A stretch of 64,000 nucleotides of DNA from CAZJVD01 sp964549505 (GCA_964549505.1 CAZJVD010000011.1:39678-103677); one strand, 5' to 3'; positions 34,171 through 43,520 are shown, counted from the first letter of the stretch. Notes: generated by a model from the sequence alone, not told the origin. Numbers and translations are program-made.

Positions 34171-35487
34171 ATGACGCATCTCATGGCACGAAAAGGTTTC
34201 TATCAAAGCATCGCGCGTGAGCTGTCGACGGTGGCGCGCTACATGGATCGTGTTTGCCACTGGAACTCCGGCGAGCGCGACGAGTCGGGGCGTCCGGAGA
34301 GTGTGTTCGGACTTATCGAAGCCCCCGCAAAAGAGGTCACTGCTGGACTTCGTGATTTCGCTGCGACGGACGACCGTGTCCTTGTACTTCTCAATGGGAC
34401 CCTCAACCATTCTCTGGATGTGACGGGGCTACTCACAGAAGTGCATCAGAAACTCAATCGATTTTCGCGCGTGGGGTTGGTGCTTTACAGTCCTTATTGG
34501 AAATGGTTTTTTCCTCAGAACAATCGCCTTACTTTTTTCACAGAGGCCTCGCTCCGAAGCATTGCAAAGCTGAATGGATTTGAAGTCGTTCGCACACGGA
34601 ACGTGTTCGCGTTTCCGTTTGTCTCAGGTTTCGCAGCTCTTCTCTTGAACCGCTTGGTACGACTGGTTCCGCTTTTGAATCGCCTGGCGCCCGCTCAAGT
34701 TGTTTTCTTGCGGCCGATTAAAAACCTTGCTCATCAACCATCATTATCGATTGTGATCCCAGCTCGAAATGAGTCCGGTAACATCGCCGCCTGTTTGCAG
34801 CGACTTTCAAAGTTGCGGGATCGTTTTGCTGTTGCGTCGCTCGAGATCATTTTTATCGAGGGGCACTCCGCCGATGATACGTGGGAGGTTATTCAGGTCG
34901 AAGCGGCGAGATTCCGTTCGTCTCCCGAAGGGGATCGCACGCGCATCACGACGCTCCAGCAGACGGGCAAAGGGAAAGGCAATGCTGTTCGCGAAGCGTT
35001 TGCTGTTGCCAGTGGCGATGCGCTGACAATCTTCGACGCAGATCTCTCGACGCCCGCCGAAGCGCTTCCTGAGTTTTTGGATGCTTACGTTCGCGGCGTG
35101 GGAGATTTTATCAATGGAAATCGCCTGGTTTATCCGATGCAAGGCAAAGCGATGCGTTTTCTCAATTGGGTCGGTAATATGTTTTTCGCGAAACTGTTGA
35201 GCCTCGTTCTTGAAACGGGTCTGGGCGATACACTTTGCGGTACGAAACTTTTTGCTCGACGTGATTACCAGCGCTTCACAAAGTGGCGCGAGGACTTTGG
35301 AGATTTTGATCCATTTGGAGATTTTGAGATTCTCTTTCCAGCAGCGGTCTTGGGTCTTGGGATCGTGGATTTACCCGTCGTCTATCACGAGCGCGTGTAT
35401 GGCGTAACGAACATCCAGCGCTTCCGCCACGGCGCAATGTTGCTCAAGATGAGTGTCGTCGGACTCTTTCGCGTTCGATGGGCCTAG
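34171..35487 (+). CDS. GT2 glycosyltransferase fused to a truncated methyltransferase-like N-terminus
   Basis: 438 residues. Residues about 1-190 read as the second half of a class I methyltransferase fold (VLVLLNGTLNHSLDV, then FFTEASLRSIAKLNGFEVVR), but without the glycine-rich SAM motif. Residues 195-438 form a GT2 domain like dolichol-phosphate-mannose synthases: LSIVIPARNESGN, IEGHSADDT, and DADLSTP with the metal-binding DxD. A C-terminal amphipathic helix (AMLLKMSVVGLF) suggests membrane association. It probably uses a nucleotide sugar on a lipid carrier. It sits 19 bases after the GT-C-like gene. Confidence 0.75.
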   Translation: MTHLMARKGFYQSIARELSTVARYMDRVCHWNSGERDESGRPESVFGLIEAPAKEVTAGLRDFAATDDRVLVLLNGTLNHSLDVTGLLTEVHQKLNRFSRVGLVLYSPYWKWFFPQNNRLTFFTEASLRSIAKLNGFEVVRTRNVFAFPFVSGFAALLLNRLVRLVPLLNRLAPAQVVFLRPIKNLAHQPSLSIVIPARNESGNIAACLQRLSKLRDRFAVASLEIIFIEGHSADDTWEVIQVEAARFRSSPEGDRTRITTLQQTGKGKGNAVREAFAVASGDALTIFDADLSTPAEALPEFLDAYVRGVGDFINGNRLVYPMQGKAMRFLNWVGNMFFAKLLSLVLETGLGDTLCGTKLFARRDYQRFTKWREDFGDFDPFGDFEILFPAAVLGLGIVDLPVVYHERVYGVTNIQRFRHGAMLLKMSVVGLFRVRWA

Positions 35488-35529
35488 AACGTAACCTAGC
35501 TCATAACCTAAAAGCTAAGAGGAGAAGTG

Positions 35530-36294
35530 ATGACAGCCTCAGTAAGATCAGTTGTCAGTTTGGATTCTTCCGATCGCGCGCGGTCGATTCGCGAGCGCAT
35601 TCTGTCGAAGCCCTTTCTGAAAAGGTTTTACGAAGAGCGCTACGATGAGTTTCGACGATGTCTCGAGCGAGCACCACAGGGAGGTATGGCTGTTGAGATC
35701 GGTTCGGGAGCTGGGTTTTTAAAAACCGTTCTTCCCATCGTCACGACATCGGATGTCTTGCCCTATGACGGTGTCGACCGCGTGCTCGATGCGACCCGGC
35801 TCGATCTTCCGAACGCCTCGGTTCGCGCTGTCTATCTTTTTGATGTTCTCCATCACATCCCTGATGCCGAAGCATTTTTTTCCGAATTGGATCGTGTCTT
35901 AGTGCCCGGCGGCCGGGTTCTCATCACGGACCAGTATGTGGGTTGGATCAGTAAGTGGATTCTCAAGTATGCGCATCACGAACCGTTCGACGACCGCACC
36001 GAGCGCTGGAGTTTCGAAACGTCAGGTCCGTTGAGTGGAGCCAACGGAGCTTTGAGCTGGATTGTGTTCTTTCGTGATCGCGCGCGTTTCAAAAAGCTGT
36101 ATCCACGTTTGGCGATTGCGTCCGTAAAACGCCACAGCCCGTTTCGCTACTGGATTTCAGGTGGATTGAAAGCGTGGTCTTTAGCGCCTGGGATACTTTT
36201 CGGATTTTGGTCCATCGTCGACGCATGGACCGCAGCTGTCTTTCCGAAGGCAGCGAGCTTCTTTTCAGTAGAGTTAGTGAAAACAGCCGATTGA
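35530..36294 (+). CDS. Class I SAM-dependent methyltransferase
   Basis: 254 residues; ATG at 35530 has AGGAG five bases upstream. The SAM motif I is VEIGSGAGFLK, followed by VLPYDGVDRVLDATRLDLP (motif II region) and FDVLHHIPDAEAFFSELDRVL. It methylates a small acceptor, probably a sugar or lipid-linked glycan given the neighbours. The C-terminal 60 residues are hydrophobic and may contact the membrane. It ends nine bases before the convergent fucose synthase gene. Confidence 0.8.
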   Translation: MTASVRSVVSLDSSDRARSIRERILSKPFLKRFYEERYDEFRRCLERAPQGGMAVEIGSGAGFLKTVLPIVTTSDVLPYDGVDRVLDATRLDLPNASVRAVYLFDVLHHIPDAEAFFSELDRVLVPGGRVLITDQYVGWISKWILKYAHHEPFDDRTERWSFETSGPLSGANGALSWIVFFRDRARFKKLYPRLAIASVKRHSPFRYWISGGLKAWSLAPGILFGFWSIVDAWTAAVFPKAASFFSVELVKTAD

Positions 36295-36303
36295 GTCCGC
36301 TGC

Positions 36304-37233
36304 TTACTGAAACGCGCTATTTTGGACAGCCCAGTGATACGTGTCACGCAACCCTTGCGCGAGCGAGATTCTTGGTTGCCACCCCAGCGCCTTGATTTTC
36401 GACACATCGAGAAGTTTTCGAGGCGTTCCATCCGGTCGTAACGTATCGAAACGAAGTTCTCCACGAAAGCCAACGACATCGGCCAATAGCCCCGCTAACT
36501 CTTTGAGGCTCACATCTTCGCCGCAGCCGACATTGACCGTTTCGTGCTGATCATAGCGATCCATCAATGTGATCAAAGCGGCGGCCAAATCATCGACGTG
36601 CAAAAACTCACGGCGTGGTCTTCCGGAACCCCAGACTGTCACAGCTGCAGCATTCGAAACTTTGGCTTCGTGAAAGCGTCGCAGAAGCCCAGGAATCACA
36701 TGCGAATGTTCAGGATGAAAGTTATCTCCGGGACCATAGAGATTCGTGGGCATGGCGGAGATGAATCGATCTCCATACTGGCGGGCATAGTGTTCACAGA
36801 GTTTGAGGCCCGCGATCTTTGCGATGGCGTAACCTTCGTTCGTTGGCTCGAGTGGACCGGACAGAAGCGAAGTCTCGCGCATGGGTTGTTCGGCTTCTCG
36901 GGGATAGATGCAGCTGCTGCCCAAGAAAAGTAACTTCGCGCCACCGGTTTCATGAGCCGCGTGGATCACGTTTGCGGCGATCGTGAGATTCTCATATAGA
37001 AAATCCGCCTGGTATCTGCGGTTGGCTTCAATGCCGCCAACTTTTGCAGCAGCGAGATAGACCTGTGCCGGTCGTTCGCGCTTGAAAAAGTCGAGGACAT
37101 CACGCTGGTCGAGGAGATTCAGTTCCGCACGTGTTCGCGTAAGAATCTTAGATGCGCCACGCGCTTGTAAGCCTCGAACGATCGCGCTTCCGACGAGCCC
37201 GCGATGTCCGGCAACAAAGACCGGCGCGTTCAC
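36304..37233 (-). CDS. fcl: GDP-L-fucose synthase
   Basis: 309 residues from the GTG at 37233, which overlaps the gmd stop as GTGA; a GTG at 37245 would add four residues. N-terminal VFVAGHRGLVGSAI is the NADPH site of this family, then LAAAKVGGI, GSSCIYP, and the catalytic YAIAK (Tyr/Lys). It epimerises and reduces GDP-4-keto-6-deoxymannose made by gmd, giving GDP-L-fucose for the glycan. Second gene of a minus-strand pair. Confidence 0.93.
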   Translation of the reverse strand: MNAPVFVAGHRGLVGSAIVRGLQARGASKILTRTRAELNLLDQRDVLDFFKRERPAQVYLAAAKVGGIEANRRYQADFLYENLTIAANVIHAAHETGGAKLLFLGSSCIYPREAEQPMRETSLLSGPLEPTNEGYAIAKIAGLKLCEHYARQYGDRFISAMPTNLYGPGDNFHPEHSHVIPGLLRRFHEAKVSNAAAVTVWGSGRPRREFLHVDDLAAALITLMDRYDQHETVNVGCGEDVSLKELAGLLADVVGFRGELRFDTLRPDGTPRKLLDVSKIKALGWQPRISLAQGLRDTYHWAVQNSAFQ

Positions 37234-38243
37234 GCACGCATCCACTTTTTAGGGTCGAGACCTTCAACGACGAGATCGGATTCGACCATCAGGCGAACGA
37301 GTTCCGTGAAAGAGGTCTCGGATCTCCAACCAAGTGTTTTCTCGGCCCGGGATGCATCACCAACAAGAAGATCGACTTCGGTCGGACGGTAGTAGCGCGG
37401 GTCGACCTTGACGTACTCTTTCCACTCGAGACCAACGAGACCGAAAGCGACTTCCAAAAACTCTTGAACTGAGTGCGCTTCTCCGGTGGCGATCACATAG
37501 TCGTCCGCCTGATCCATCTGAAGCATCTTCCACATCGCTTTGACGTAATCCTTCGCATAACCCCAATCGCGTTTTGCATCGAGATTACCTAACGCGATCG
37601 CGTTTTGTCGGCCGGCACAGATGCGCGCGAGGGCTCGCGTGATCTTGCGGGTGACGAACGTTTCGCCACGTCGTGGGGACTCGTGATTGAACAGGATCCC
37701 ATTCGAAGCGTGCAGCTGATAAGCCTCGCGATAGTTTACCGTCGTCCAGTAACCGAAGACTTTCGCACACCCGTAAGGGCTGCGTGGGTAAAATGGCGTG
37801 GTTTCTGTCTGCGGGACTTCACGAACTTTTCCAAACATCTCCGAACTCGACGCTTGATAGAAACGTGTGTCGATGCCGGTGTCCAAGATCGCGTCGAGAA
37901 GACGGATGGTTCCCAGTCCCGTAACGTCAGCCGTGTACTCTGGAACATCAAAGCTCACCCGTACATGGCTCTGGGCTCCTAGGTTGTAGATTTCGTGCGG
38001 GCGGATTTTTCGAAGCAGGCGGTTGAGGCCGGTCGCATCGTGAAGATCGCCATGATGAAGAAAGAGCTGCTTGCCGCCGATGTCTGGATTGTCGAAGAGG
38101 TGATCAATGCGCTGGGTGTTGAAGTTGCTGCTGCGCCGAATAACGCCATGGACCTCGTAACCCTTTTCGAGAAGGAATTCGGTGAGGTAGGAACCGTCTT
38201 GGCCTGTAATCCCCGTGATCAGTGCTTTGCGGGCGGTTGTCAT
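37230..38243 (-). CDS. gmd: GDP-mannose 4,6-dehydratase
   Basis: 337 residues from the ATG at 38243, matching the usual short N-terminus before ALITGITGQDGSYL; an ATG at 38258 is possible. Further marks are HGDLHDATGL, GAQSHVRVSF, SSSEMFGKV with the catalytic Glu and YGCAKVFGYW with Tyr and Lys. It dehydrates GDP-D-mannose to the 4-keto-6-deoxy sugar, the substrate of the next gene. Divergent from the carbamoyltransferase. Confidence 0.95.
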   Translation of the reverse strand: MTTARKALITGITGQDGSYLTEFLLEKGYEVHGVIRRSSNFNTQRIDHLFDNPDIGGKQLFLHHGDLHDATGLNRLLRKIRPHEIYNLGAQSHVRVSFDVPEYTADVTGLGTIRLLDAILDTGIDTRFYQASSSEMFGKVREVPQTETTPFYPRSPYGCAKVFGYWTTVNYREAYQLHASNGILFNHESPRRGETFVTRKITRALARICAGRQNAIALGNLDAKRDWGYAKDYVKAMWKMLQMDQADDYVIATGEAHSVQEFLEVAFGLVGLEWKEYVKVDPRYYRPTEVDLLVGDASRAEKTLGWRSETSFTELVRLMVESDLVVEGLDPKKWMRA

Positions 38244-38334
38244 GTTGCTTTGGAACATTCATCACATCGCGAAGGGTAATGTCAATCGCGAGGGATTCGA
38301 GCCGGTCGGGTGTGCTATAGGATTATCAATAGCT

Positions 38335-40206
38335 ATGAAACGGGTTTTGGGAATCTCTGCTCACTATCATGACAGCGCTGCGGCGCTCGTGATCGGGGAC
38401 CAGATTGTTGCTGCGGCGCAAGAAGAGCGTTTCACGCGTAAGAAGCACGATGAAGGTTTTCCAAAGCATGCGATCGAGTTCTGCCTGAAGCAGGCCGGGA
38501 TCAAGCTCGGAGATCTTGACGCCATCACGTTCTACGATAAGCCACTCACAAAGTTCGAGCGCCTGCTTGAGACGTACGTTGCTTTCGCACCTCAAGGACT
38601 GCGCTCCTATCTCATGGCTATGCCTGTGTGGCTCAAAGAAAAACTTTTTCTAAAGACGGCGCTGAAAAAAGAACTGTCGACGCTCTCGGGAGTACACAAA
38701 CGCGATCTGCCGCGACTTCTCTTTGCGGAACACCATCAATCCCACGCGGCCTCGGCGTTTTTTCCGAGCCCTTTTGAAAAGGCCGCCGTGCTTTGTATGG
38801 ATGGGGTGGGCGAGTGGGCGACGACATCGCTTTGGTTAGGCGAGGGTTCTACGCTCAAGCCACTTTGGGAGATTCAGTTTCCGCACTCACTCGGTCTTCT
38901 CTATTCCGCTTTTACTTACTACACCGGCTTCAAGGTCAATTCCGGCGAGTACAAACTCATGGGTCTTGCGCCCTACGGAGAGCCAGTCTACGAAAAGCTG
39001 ATTACGGATCACTTGATCGACGTTAAGCCCGACGGAACGTTTCGACTCAACATGGACTATTTTGATTTTGCGACGGGACTCAAAATGACGTCGCGGAAGT
39101 TTCATAAGCTCTTTGGCGGGTCTCCACGCAAGCCCGAGTCACCGATCACACAGAGGGAAATGGACCTGGCGCGGTCGGTTCAGAAAGTGACCGAGGAGAT
39201 CGTTCTCAAGCTGGTACGTACGGCGATGGCCGAAACCGGTTGTCAGAATGTCTGTCTTGCCGGCGGTGTCGCACTCAACTGTGTTGCCAACGGACGTGTG
39301 GTGCGCGAGTCGGGCGTGCAAGGTTTGTGGATCCAACCAGCGGCCGGAGATGCAGGCGGTGCGCTTGGGGCGGCGCTCGCGACAGCACATCAGTACTTTG
39401 GTGTCGCGCGCTCCCGCACGAACGGAAGCGTGACCACCACGTCCACCGCCGCCGACGACACCATGCAGGGGAGTTTTCTCGGTCCACAGTTTTCGAACGA
39501 AGAAGTTCAGAGCCGGTTGGATAAGCTGGGCGCTCGCTACGAACGTCTCTCCGATGATGCTGTTCTTGATTCAACGGTGAAAGCACTGTCGGACGAAGCG
39601 GTCGTCGGTTGGTTTCAGGGGCGCATGGAGTTTGGTCCGCGCGCATTGGGGGGGCGCTCCATTTTGGGAGATCCGCGAAGTACCAAGATGCAATCGGTGA
39701 TGAACCTCAAGATCAAATACCGAGAGTCTTTTCGCCCGTTCGCTCCGTCCATACCGCGCGAGAATGTCTCTGAGTTTTTTGAGATGGACGGTGACAGTCC
39801 GTACATGCTTTTAGTCGCGCCCGTTCAGTCGTCACATCGTCGCGCCATGAGTGCTGAGGAAAGTAGCCGGTTTGGAATTGAAAAACTGCATGTCCCGCGC
39901 TCGACCATTCCGGCGGTCACACATGTCGATTACTCCGCGCGCGTGCAAACCGTCACCGAGCAAGCTAATCCGCGCTATTATCGTCTTCTCAAGCGTTTTG
40001 GTCAGAAGACGGGGACACCCGTGTTGGTCAATACGTCGTTCAATGTTCGTGGTGAGCCCATTGTCGGATCACCCGAAGATGCGTACCGTTGTTTCATGCG
40101 CACCGAGATGGATGTTCTTGTGGTCGAAAACTTTCTGATGCGAAAGGCAGATCAGCCATCGTTTGAAGACACGAGCGACTGGCGGAAGGAGTTCGCGCTT
40201 GATTAG
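38335..40206 (+). CDS. Carbamoyltransferase (NodU/CmcH/TobZ family)
   Basis: 623 residues from the ATG at 38335. N-terminal Kae1-like domain: LGISAHYHDSAAALV, and the metal-binding HHQSHAASAFF. YKLMGLAPYG and LAGGVALNCVANG are typical of the family, followed by WFQGRMEFGPRALGGRSI and the C-terminal YrdC-like part with NTSFNVRGEPIV. It transfers a carbamoyl group from carbamoyl phosphate via carbamoyl-adenylate, here probably to a sugar of the surface glycan. SxtJ-like and DUF5989 genes follow, a common arrangement. Confidence 0.92.
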   Translation: MKRVLGISAHYHDSAAALVIGDQIVAAAQEERFTRKKHDEGFPKHAIEFCLKQAGIKLGDLDAITFYDKPLTKFERLLETYVAFAPQGLRSYLMAMPVWLKEKLFLKTALKKELSTLSGVHKRDLPRLLFAEHHQSHAASAFFPSPFEKAAVLCMDGVGEWATTSLWLGEGSTLKPLWEIQFPHSLGLLYSAFTYYTGFKVNSGEYKLMGLAPYGEPVYEKLITDHLIDVKPDGTFRLNMDYFDFATGLKMTSRKFHKLFGGSPRKPESPITQREMDLARSVQKVTEEIVLKLVRTAMAETGCQNVCLAGGVALNCVANGRVVRESGVQGLWIQPAAGDAGGALGAALATAHQYFGVARSRTNGSVTTTSTAADDTMQGSFLGPQFSNEEVQSRLDKLGARYERLSDDAVLDSTVKALSDEAVVGWFQGRMEFGPRALGGRSILGDPRSTKMQSVMNLKIKYRESFRPFAPSIPRENVSEFFEMDGDSPYMLLVAPVQSSHRRAMSAEESSRFGIEKLHVPRSTIPAVTHVDYSARVQTVTEQANPRYYRLLKRFGQKTGTPVLVNTSFNVRGEPIVGSPEDAYRCFMRTEMDVLVVENFLMRKADQPSFEDTSDWRKEFALD

Positions 40207-40615
40207 GGCCTTAAGAAAGCCGGTCGACGCGATCGAGCTTCGAAAGTTTGGTTTTACGGTGGGAGGCGTCTTTGCAGTCGTCTTCGGACTTTTGGTTCCG
40301 CTCGTCAGTTCGCATCCTTTTCGGGTTTGGCCCTGGGCGATCGCAGTGGGTTTGATCGCGCCGGCTTTGATTTGGCCGCGCTCGTTGTCACTTGTTTATC
40401 GACTCTGGATGGCCGTGGGCGAAGTTCTCGGTGCCATCAACTCGCGGATTATCTTGAGTGCTGTGTTTTTTGTGGTTCTTGTGCCGATCGCATTGTTACG
40501 GAGGCTTTTTTCGGGCAATCCGCTTGCGTTAAAATGGGATTTGAAAGCGGTGTCGTATCGCGTGAAAGCGCCGGAGCGTGATATCTCAAAGTTAATGGAA
40601 AGGCCGTTTCTATGA
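40199..40615 (+). CDS. SxtJ-family membrane protein
   Basis: 138 residues from a TTG at 40199, chosen because AAGGAG lies seven bases upstream; it overlaps the carbamoyltransferase stop by eight bases. Three hydrophobic helices (GFTVGGVFAVVFGLLVPLVS, WPWAIAVGLIAPALIWP, RIILSAVFFVVLVPIALL) and a conserved-looking tail ALKWDLKAVSYRVKAPERDI match the SxtJ family that accompanies carbamoyltransferases. Its biochemical role is not established. Its stop overlaps the next start (ATGA). Confidence 0.82.
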   Translation: MIRALRKPVDAIELRKFGFTVGGVFAVVFGLLVPLVSSHPFRVWPWAIAVGLIAPALIWPRSLSLVYRLWMAVGEVLGAINSRIILSAVFFVVLVPIALLRRLFSGNPLALKWDLKAVSYRVKAPERDISKLMERPFL

Positions 40616-40764
40616 GCGAGTTTTTAGCTGATCTCTGGGATTTTATGCGAACACGAAAGAAGTTCTGGTTAGCACCGGTCATCTTTGTTCTGCTGTTGCT
40701 AGGATTCCTGATTGTGTTCAGTCAGGGCTCTGCCGTCGCTCCGTTTATCTACACACTTTTCTGA
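40612..40764 (+). CDS. DUF5989-family 50-residue membrane protein
   Basis: 50 residues: MSEFLADLWDFMRTRKKFWL, then one hydrophobic helix (VIFVLLLLGFLIVFSQGSA) and a short VAPFIYTLF end. The length, order and sequence match DUF5989 / SxtK-like microproteins that close carbamoyltransferase-SxtJ cassettes. The ATG overlaps the SxtJ stop (ATGA), so all three genes are translationally coupled. The 3' end overlaps the convergent glycosyltransferase by 16 bases. Confidence 0.85.
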   Translation: MSEFLADLWDFMRTRKKFWLAPVIFVLLLLGFLIVFSQGSAVAPFIYTLF

Positions 40765-41765
40765 ACGAGGCGTTCCGCGGCTTTTCGAAAGTTCTCAATC
40801 TGTGTTTCCCAGGTCCATCCGTTCTCGATGGCTTCGCGTGCGTTTGTTCGGAGACGAGCAAACTGCGTCGGCGCTTGCTGAGAGATTTCCGTTAGGACGC
40901 TGTGGAGGGCGGACCACTCGGGTTCGTAGAAGAAGCCGTTTTCGCCGTGACGAATCAGGTCCGGCATATTCCCCACACGTGTTGTGATCACCGGAACTCC
41001 GCAAGCTAAGGCTTCGAGTGCGGGGTTGGGTGTTCCTTCGTTCGTACTGGTCACGAGCAAGAAGTCGAGCGAGCGGTAGTAATCGCGCATTTCTTCATGG
41101 GTCTTGCGCTCTCCTGAAAAATCTTTTTCCATCGTGACCGGAACGAACTCCCATTCCGCTGAACTGTCGAGCTCGAGACAGACTCTTTCCAGAAGCTCGA
41201 GATTTTTGGCCGAACGCAATCGTCCAACCCAACCCAAGCGCAGTCGTGGACGAACAGGGTGGCTTCCAGGAGATGGAGAAAAGAACTGATGGTCCACGCC
41301 GTTGGGTGTGTAGGTGAGATTTGATAGATGGGGCTCGAGAAGCGCTTTCAGAATATTCGAATTGACGGTGACCGTTTTAAATCGCCCCAGGAAACCCACG
41401 GCGCGTTCGAGAGCTGCTTTGGGATCGGACTTTCCGATAGCGTCGATAGGGTTGAGGCCGCCGCCGATATTCGAGTGGCTTGTTACGGACGCTAACGCGT
41501 TGGAAAGCGTCTTTTCTGTGAAGAGTTCCGGATGCTTCTTAAAGAAACGAAACGCCAGTCGCCAGGTTCCAAAAAAAACCGGCCGTTTCTGTAACCCGAA
41601 CCAGCGCCAACGGAGCAGGAAGCTGCGCTCTGAAACGCGCTTCCATCGGTATTCGGGCAGCGCACGCTGGAGAAGTGCAAAGCGGCGTTCTTGCACCCAC
41701 TCTTCTGACCCGAAAACGTAGTAAATCCTCGGTCTTTTGCCCAGCTTGCCGCCCATCTTGCTCAT
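40749..41765 (-). CDS. GT4-like glycosyltransferase
   Basis: 338 residues. The C-terminal GT-B donor domain has LGWVGRLRSAKNLELLERV and the sugar-nucleotide site STNEGTPNPALEALACGVPVITTRVGNMPDL, with the conserved E-x7-E pattern. The N-terminal acceptor domain is shorter than usual and basic, with VNSNILKALLEPHLSNLTYTPNGVD at its end. Probably adds a hexose to a lipid-linked oligosaccharide at the cytoplasmic face. Divergent from the redoxin gene. Confidence 0.82.
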   Translation of the reverse strand: MSKMGGKLGKRPRIYYVFGSEEWVQERRFALLQRALPEYRWKRVSERSFLLRWRWFGLQKRPVFFGTWRLAFRFFKKHPELFTEKTLSNALASVTSHSNIGGGLNPIDAIGKSDPKAALERAVGFLGRFKTVTVNSNILKALLEPHLSNLTYTPNGVDHQFFSPSPGSHPVRPRLRLGWVGRLRSAKNLELLERVCLELDSSAEWEFVPVTMEKDFSGERKTHEEMRDYYRSLDFLLVTSTNEGTPNPALEALACGVPVITTRVGNMPDLIRHGENGFFYEPEWSALHSVLTEISQQAPTQFARLRTNAREAIENGWTWETQIENFRKAAERLVQKSV

Positions 41766-41796
41766 GACACGCCTCTAAGGTAAACCAACGACTACC

Positions 41797-42387
41797 ATGG
41801 CACTCACGTATTCGGAACCGCGTCCGTTAGGTTGGAAAGCTGAAGATTTTGATCTCCCGGCTATTTTACCGGCTGGCGGCACGCATCGGCAGGCTTACCG
41901 CGATCGTATTTCGCTGAAATCACTCAGAGATAAGAAGATTTTGGTGGCTGTCTTCATGTGCAACCACTGTCCCTACGTCATTGCCGTTCAGGACCGGTTG
42001 ATTGAGATCGCCAAGAAGGTCGAAGAAAAAGGTGGAATTCTGATCGGGATCAACTCGAACGATGCTGTTCGTTATCCCGACGACGGCTTCGAAGCGATGC
42101 TCAAGCGAAGCGAAGAGAAAAAGTACCCGTTTCCGTATGTTTTTGATGAAGACCAAGCTGTTGCGCATGCGTATGGCGCAGTGTGCACACCGGATCCGTA
42201 TGTCTTTGAGAATGTGGGTGGAGCATTTCAGCTGCGTTACCACGGTCGCATTGACGACTCATGGAAAGATCCGGCGCATGTGAAGCAGACCGATCTATGG
42301 AACGCAGTTGAACAAATCACGCGCGGCGAGAAGCCCGATACAAATCAGAAGCCCTCGATGGGATGCAGTATCAAGTGGAAGCCCTGA
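41797..42387 (+). CDS. Thioredoxin-fold redoxin (AhpC/TSA-like)
   Basis: 196 residues. The active site is MCNHCPYV, a CxxC motif in the position of the redoxin active-site helix, and the cis-Pro region is VCTPDPYVF. This arrangement is typical of bacterial thioredoxin-family proteins annotated as alkyl hydroperoxide reductase/thiol-specific antioxidant-like, of about 190 residues. Cytoplasmic, as no signal peptide is seen. It looks like a housekeeping gene caught inside the glycan locus; its last 25 bases may overlap the next glycosyltransferase. Confidence 0.85.
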   Translation: MALTYSEPRPLGWKAEDFDLPAILPAGGTHRQAYRDRISLKSLRDKKILVAVFMCNHCPYVIAVQDRLIEIAKKVEEKGGILIGINSNDAVRYPDDGFEAMLKRSEEKKYPFPYVFDEDQAVAHAYGAVCTPDPYVFENVGGAFQLRYHGRIDDSWKDPAHVKQTDLWNAVEQITRGEKPDTNQKPSMGCSIKWKP

Positions 42388-43520
42388 GGAAGACCCTCGG
42401 GTTGTTTTTTACATTCGATGTCAGTCTGCGAGATTGGGAACGCGAAGGTATTCTTTCGCGTGAGGTCGCGGTGTATCGGCGGCTTGTCGATCAAGGGATT
42501 CGCGTCGTGTTTTTTACATACGGCGGTACCGATGATCATGGACTTCTGTCCGCCGATTCAGGCATCGAGGTGCGCCCCATGCTCGAGCGCAGTCGCGGAA
42601 CCGGTCGCATGGGACGTTTCATGGAGAGCGTCCGTTTTCTAGTTCGTCATCGTCGCGGGTTACGTTCTCTCGACATCGTGAAGAGCAATCAGATGCTGGG
42701 AGCTTGGCTTCCGAGTATTGTCGGGCTTTGGTTCGGCATTCCGTTTGTTCTGCGTTGCGGGTATGAAAAATATCAGTTCGCGCGTCTCGAGAGCAAAGCG
42801 TTCTGGAAAAAGGGCGGCTTGTTTCTTATTTCATGGTTTCTGTACCGCCTTGCCGACCGCGTGGTTCTTACATCCCATGAAGCCATCCGTTTTGTTGAGA
42901 CGACGTTTGGAATCCGATCTGAGAAAATAATCGAGATTCCGAATAGCATCGACACCGAGCGTTTTCGTCCTGTCGAATCAGAAAAGCGCGAGCGTGCGTT
43001 TCTTTTTGTGGGACGACTGGTGCCTCAGAAAAATCTGTTTCTTCTCGTTCGAGCGCTTCGCGGCTTAGATGTTCCGCTCGTCATTGCTGGCGAGGGTCCT
43101 GAGCGCGGACGCCTTGAGGCCGAAGCGCGTTCGCTCGGGGTGGAACTCCGAGTTCTCGGTCGTATCGACAATGACGAAGTCGCTGGTTGGATGCGCCGTC
43201 TTCGTTACTTTGTTCTGCCGTCGTCGTTTGAGGGAAATCCGAAAGTTCTGATGGAAGCCATGAGCTCGGGCATGACTGTGATCGCAAGTCGGATCCCAGC
43301 CCATGAGCCTTTGATTGAAGAGGATGTGAGCGGAAAACTTTTTGATTGGCGCTCGGAAGCCGCACTTCACGATGTATTGCAAACACTCTTGAGCGACTCT
43401 GAGAAGAGTGCTGCTCTCGGGCAAGGTGCTCGAGAACGTGTGACTCGTCATTGGGCACCCGAGCGACTCTCGCAAACGGAACATCGTCTGTATCAAGATC
43501 TGTGGAATACGCCGGTATGA
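42363..43520 (+). CDS. GT4 glycosyltransferase
   Basis: 385 residues from the ATG at 42363, overlapping the redoxin gene by 25 bases; a TTG at 42402 preceded by a distant GAGGA is an alternative that avoids the overlap. A GT-B protein: IPNSIDTERFRPV, LFVGRLVPQKNLFLLVRAL, VIAGEGPERGRLEAEA, and PSSFEGNPKVLMEAMSSG with the catalytic-site E-x7-E variant. It transfers a sugar from a nucleotide donor to the growing glycan. It is coupled to the following GT2 gene by an ATGA overlap. Confidence 0.88.
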   Translation: MQYQVEALRKTLGLFFTFDVSLRDWEREGILSREVAVYRRLVDQGIRVVFFTYGGTDDHGLLSADSGIEVRPMLERSRGTGRMGRFMESVRFLVRHRRGLRSLDIVKSNQMLGAWLPSIVGLWFGIPFVLRCGYEKYQFARLESKAFWKKGGLFLISWFLYRLADRVVLTSHEAIRFVETTFGIRSEKIIEIPNSIDTERFRPVESEKRERAFLFVGRLVPQKNLFLLVRALRGLDVPLVIAGEGPERGRLEAEARSLGVELRVLGRIDNDEVAGWMRRLRYFVLPSSFEGNPKVLMEAMSSGMTVIASRIPAHEPLIEEDVSGKLFDWRSEAALHDVLQTLLSDSEKSAALGQGARERVTRHWAPERLSQTEHRLYQDLWNTPV

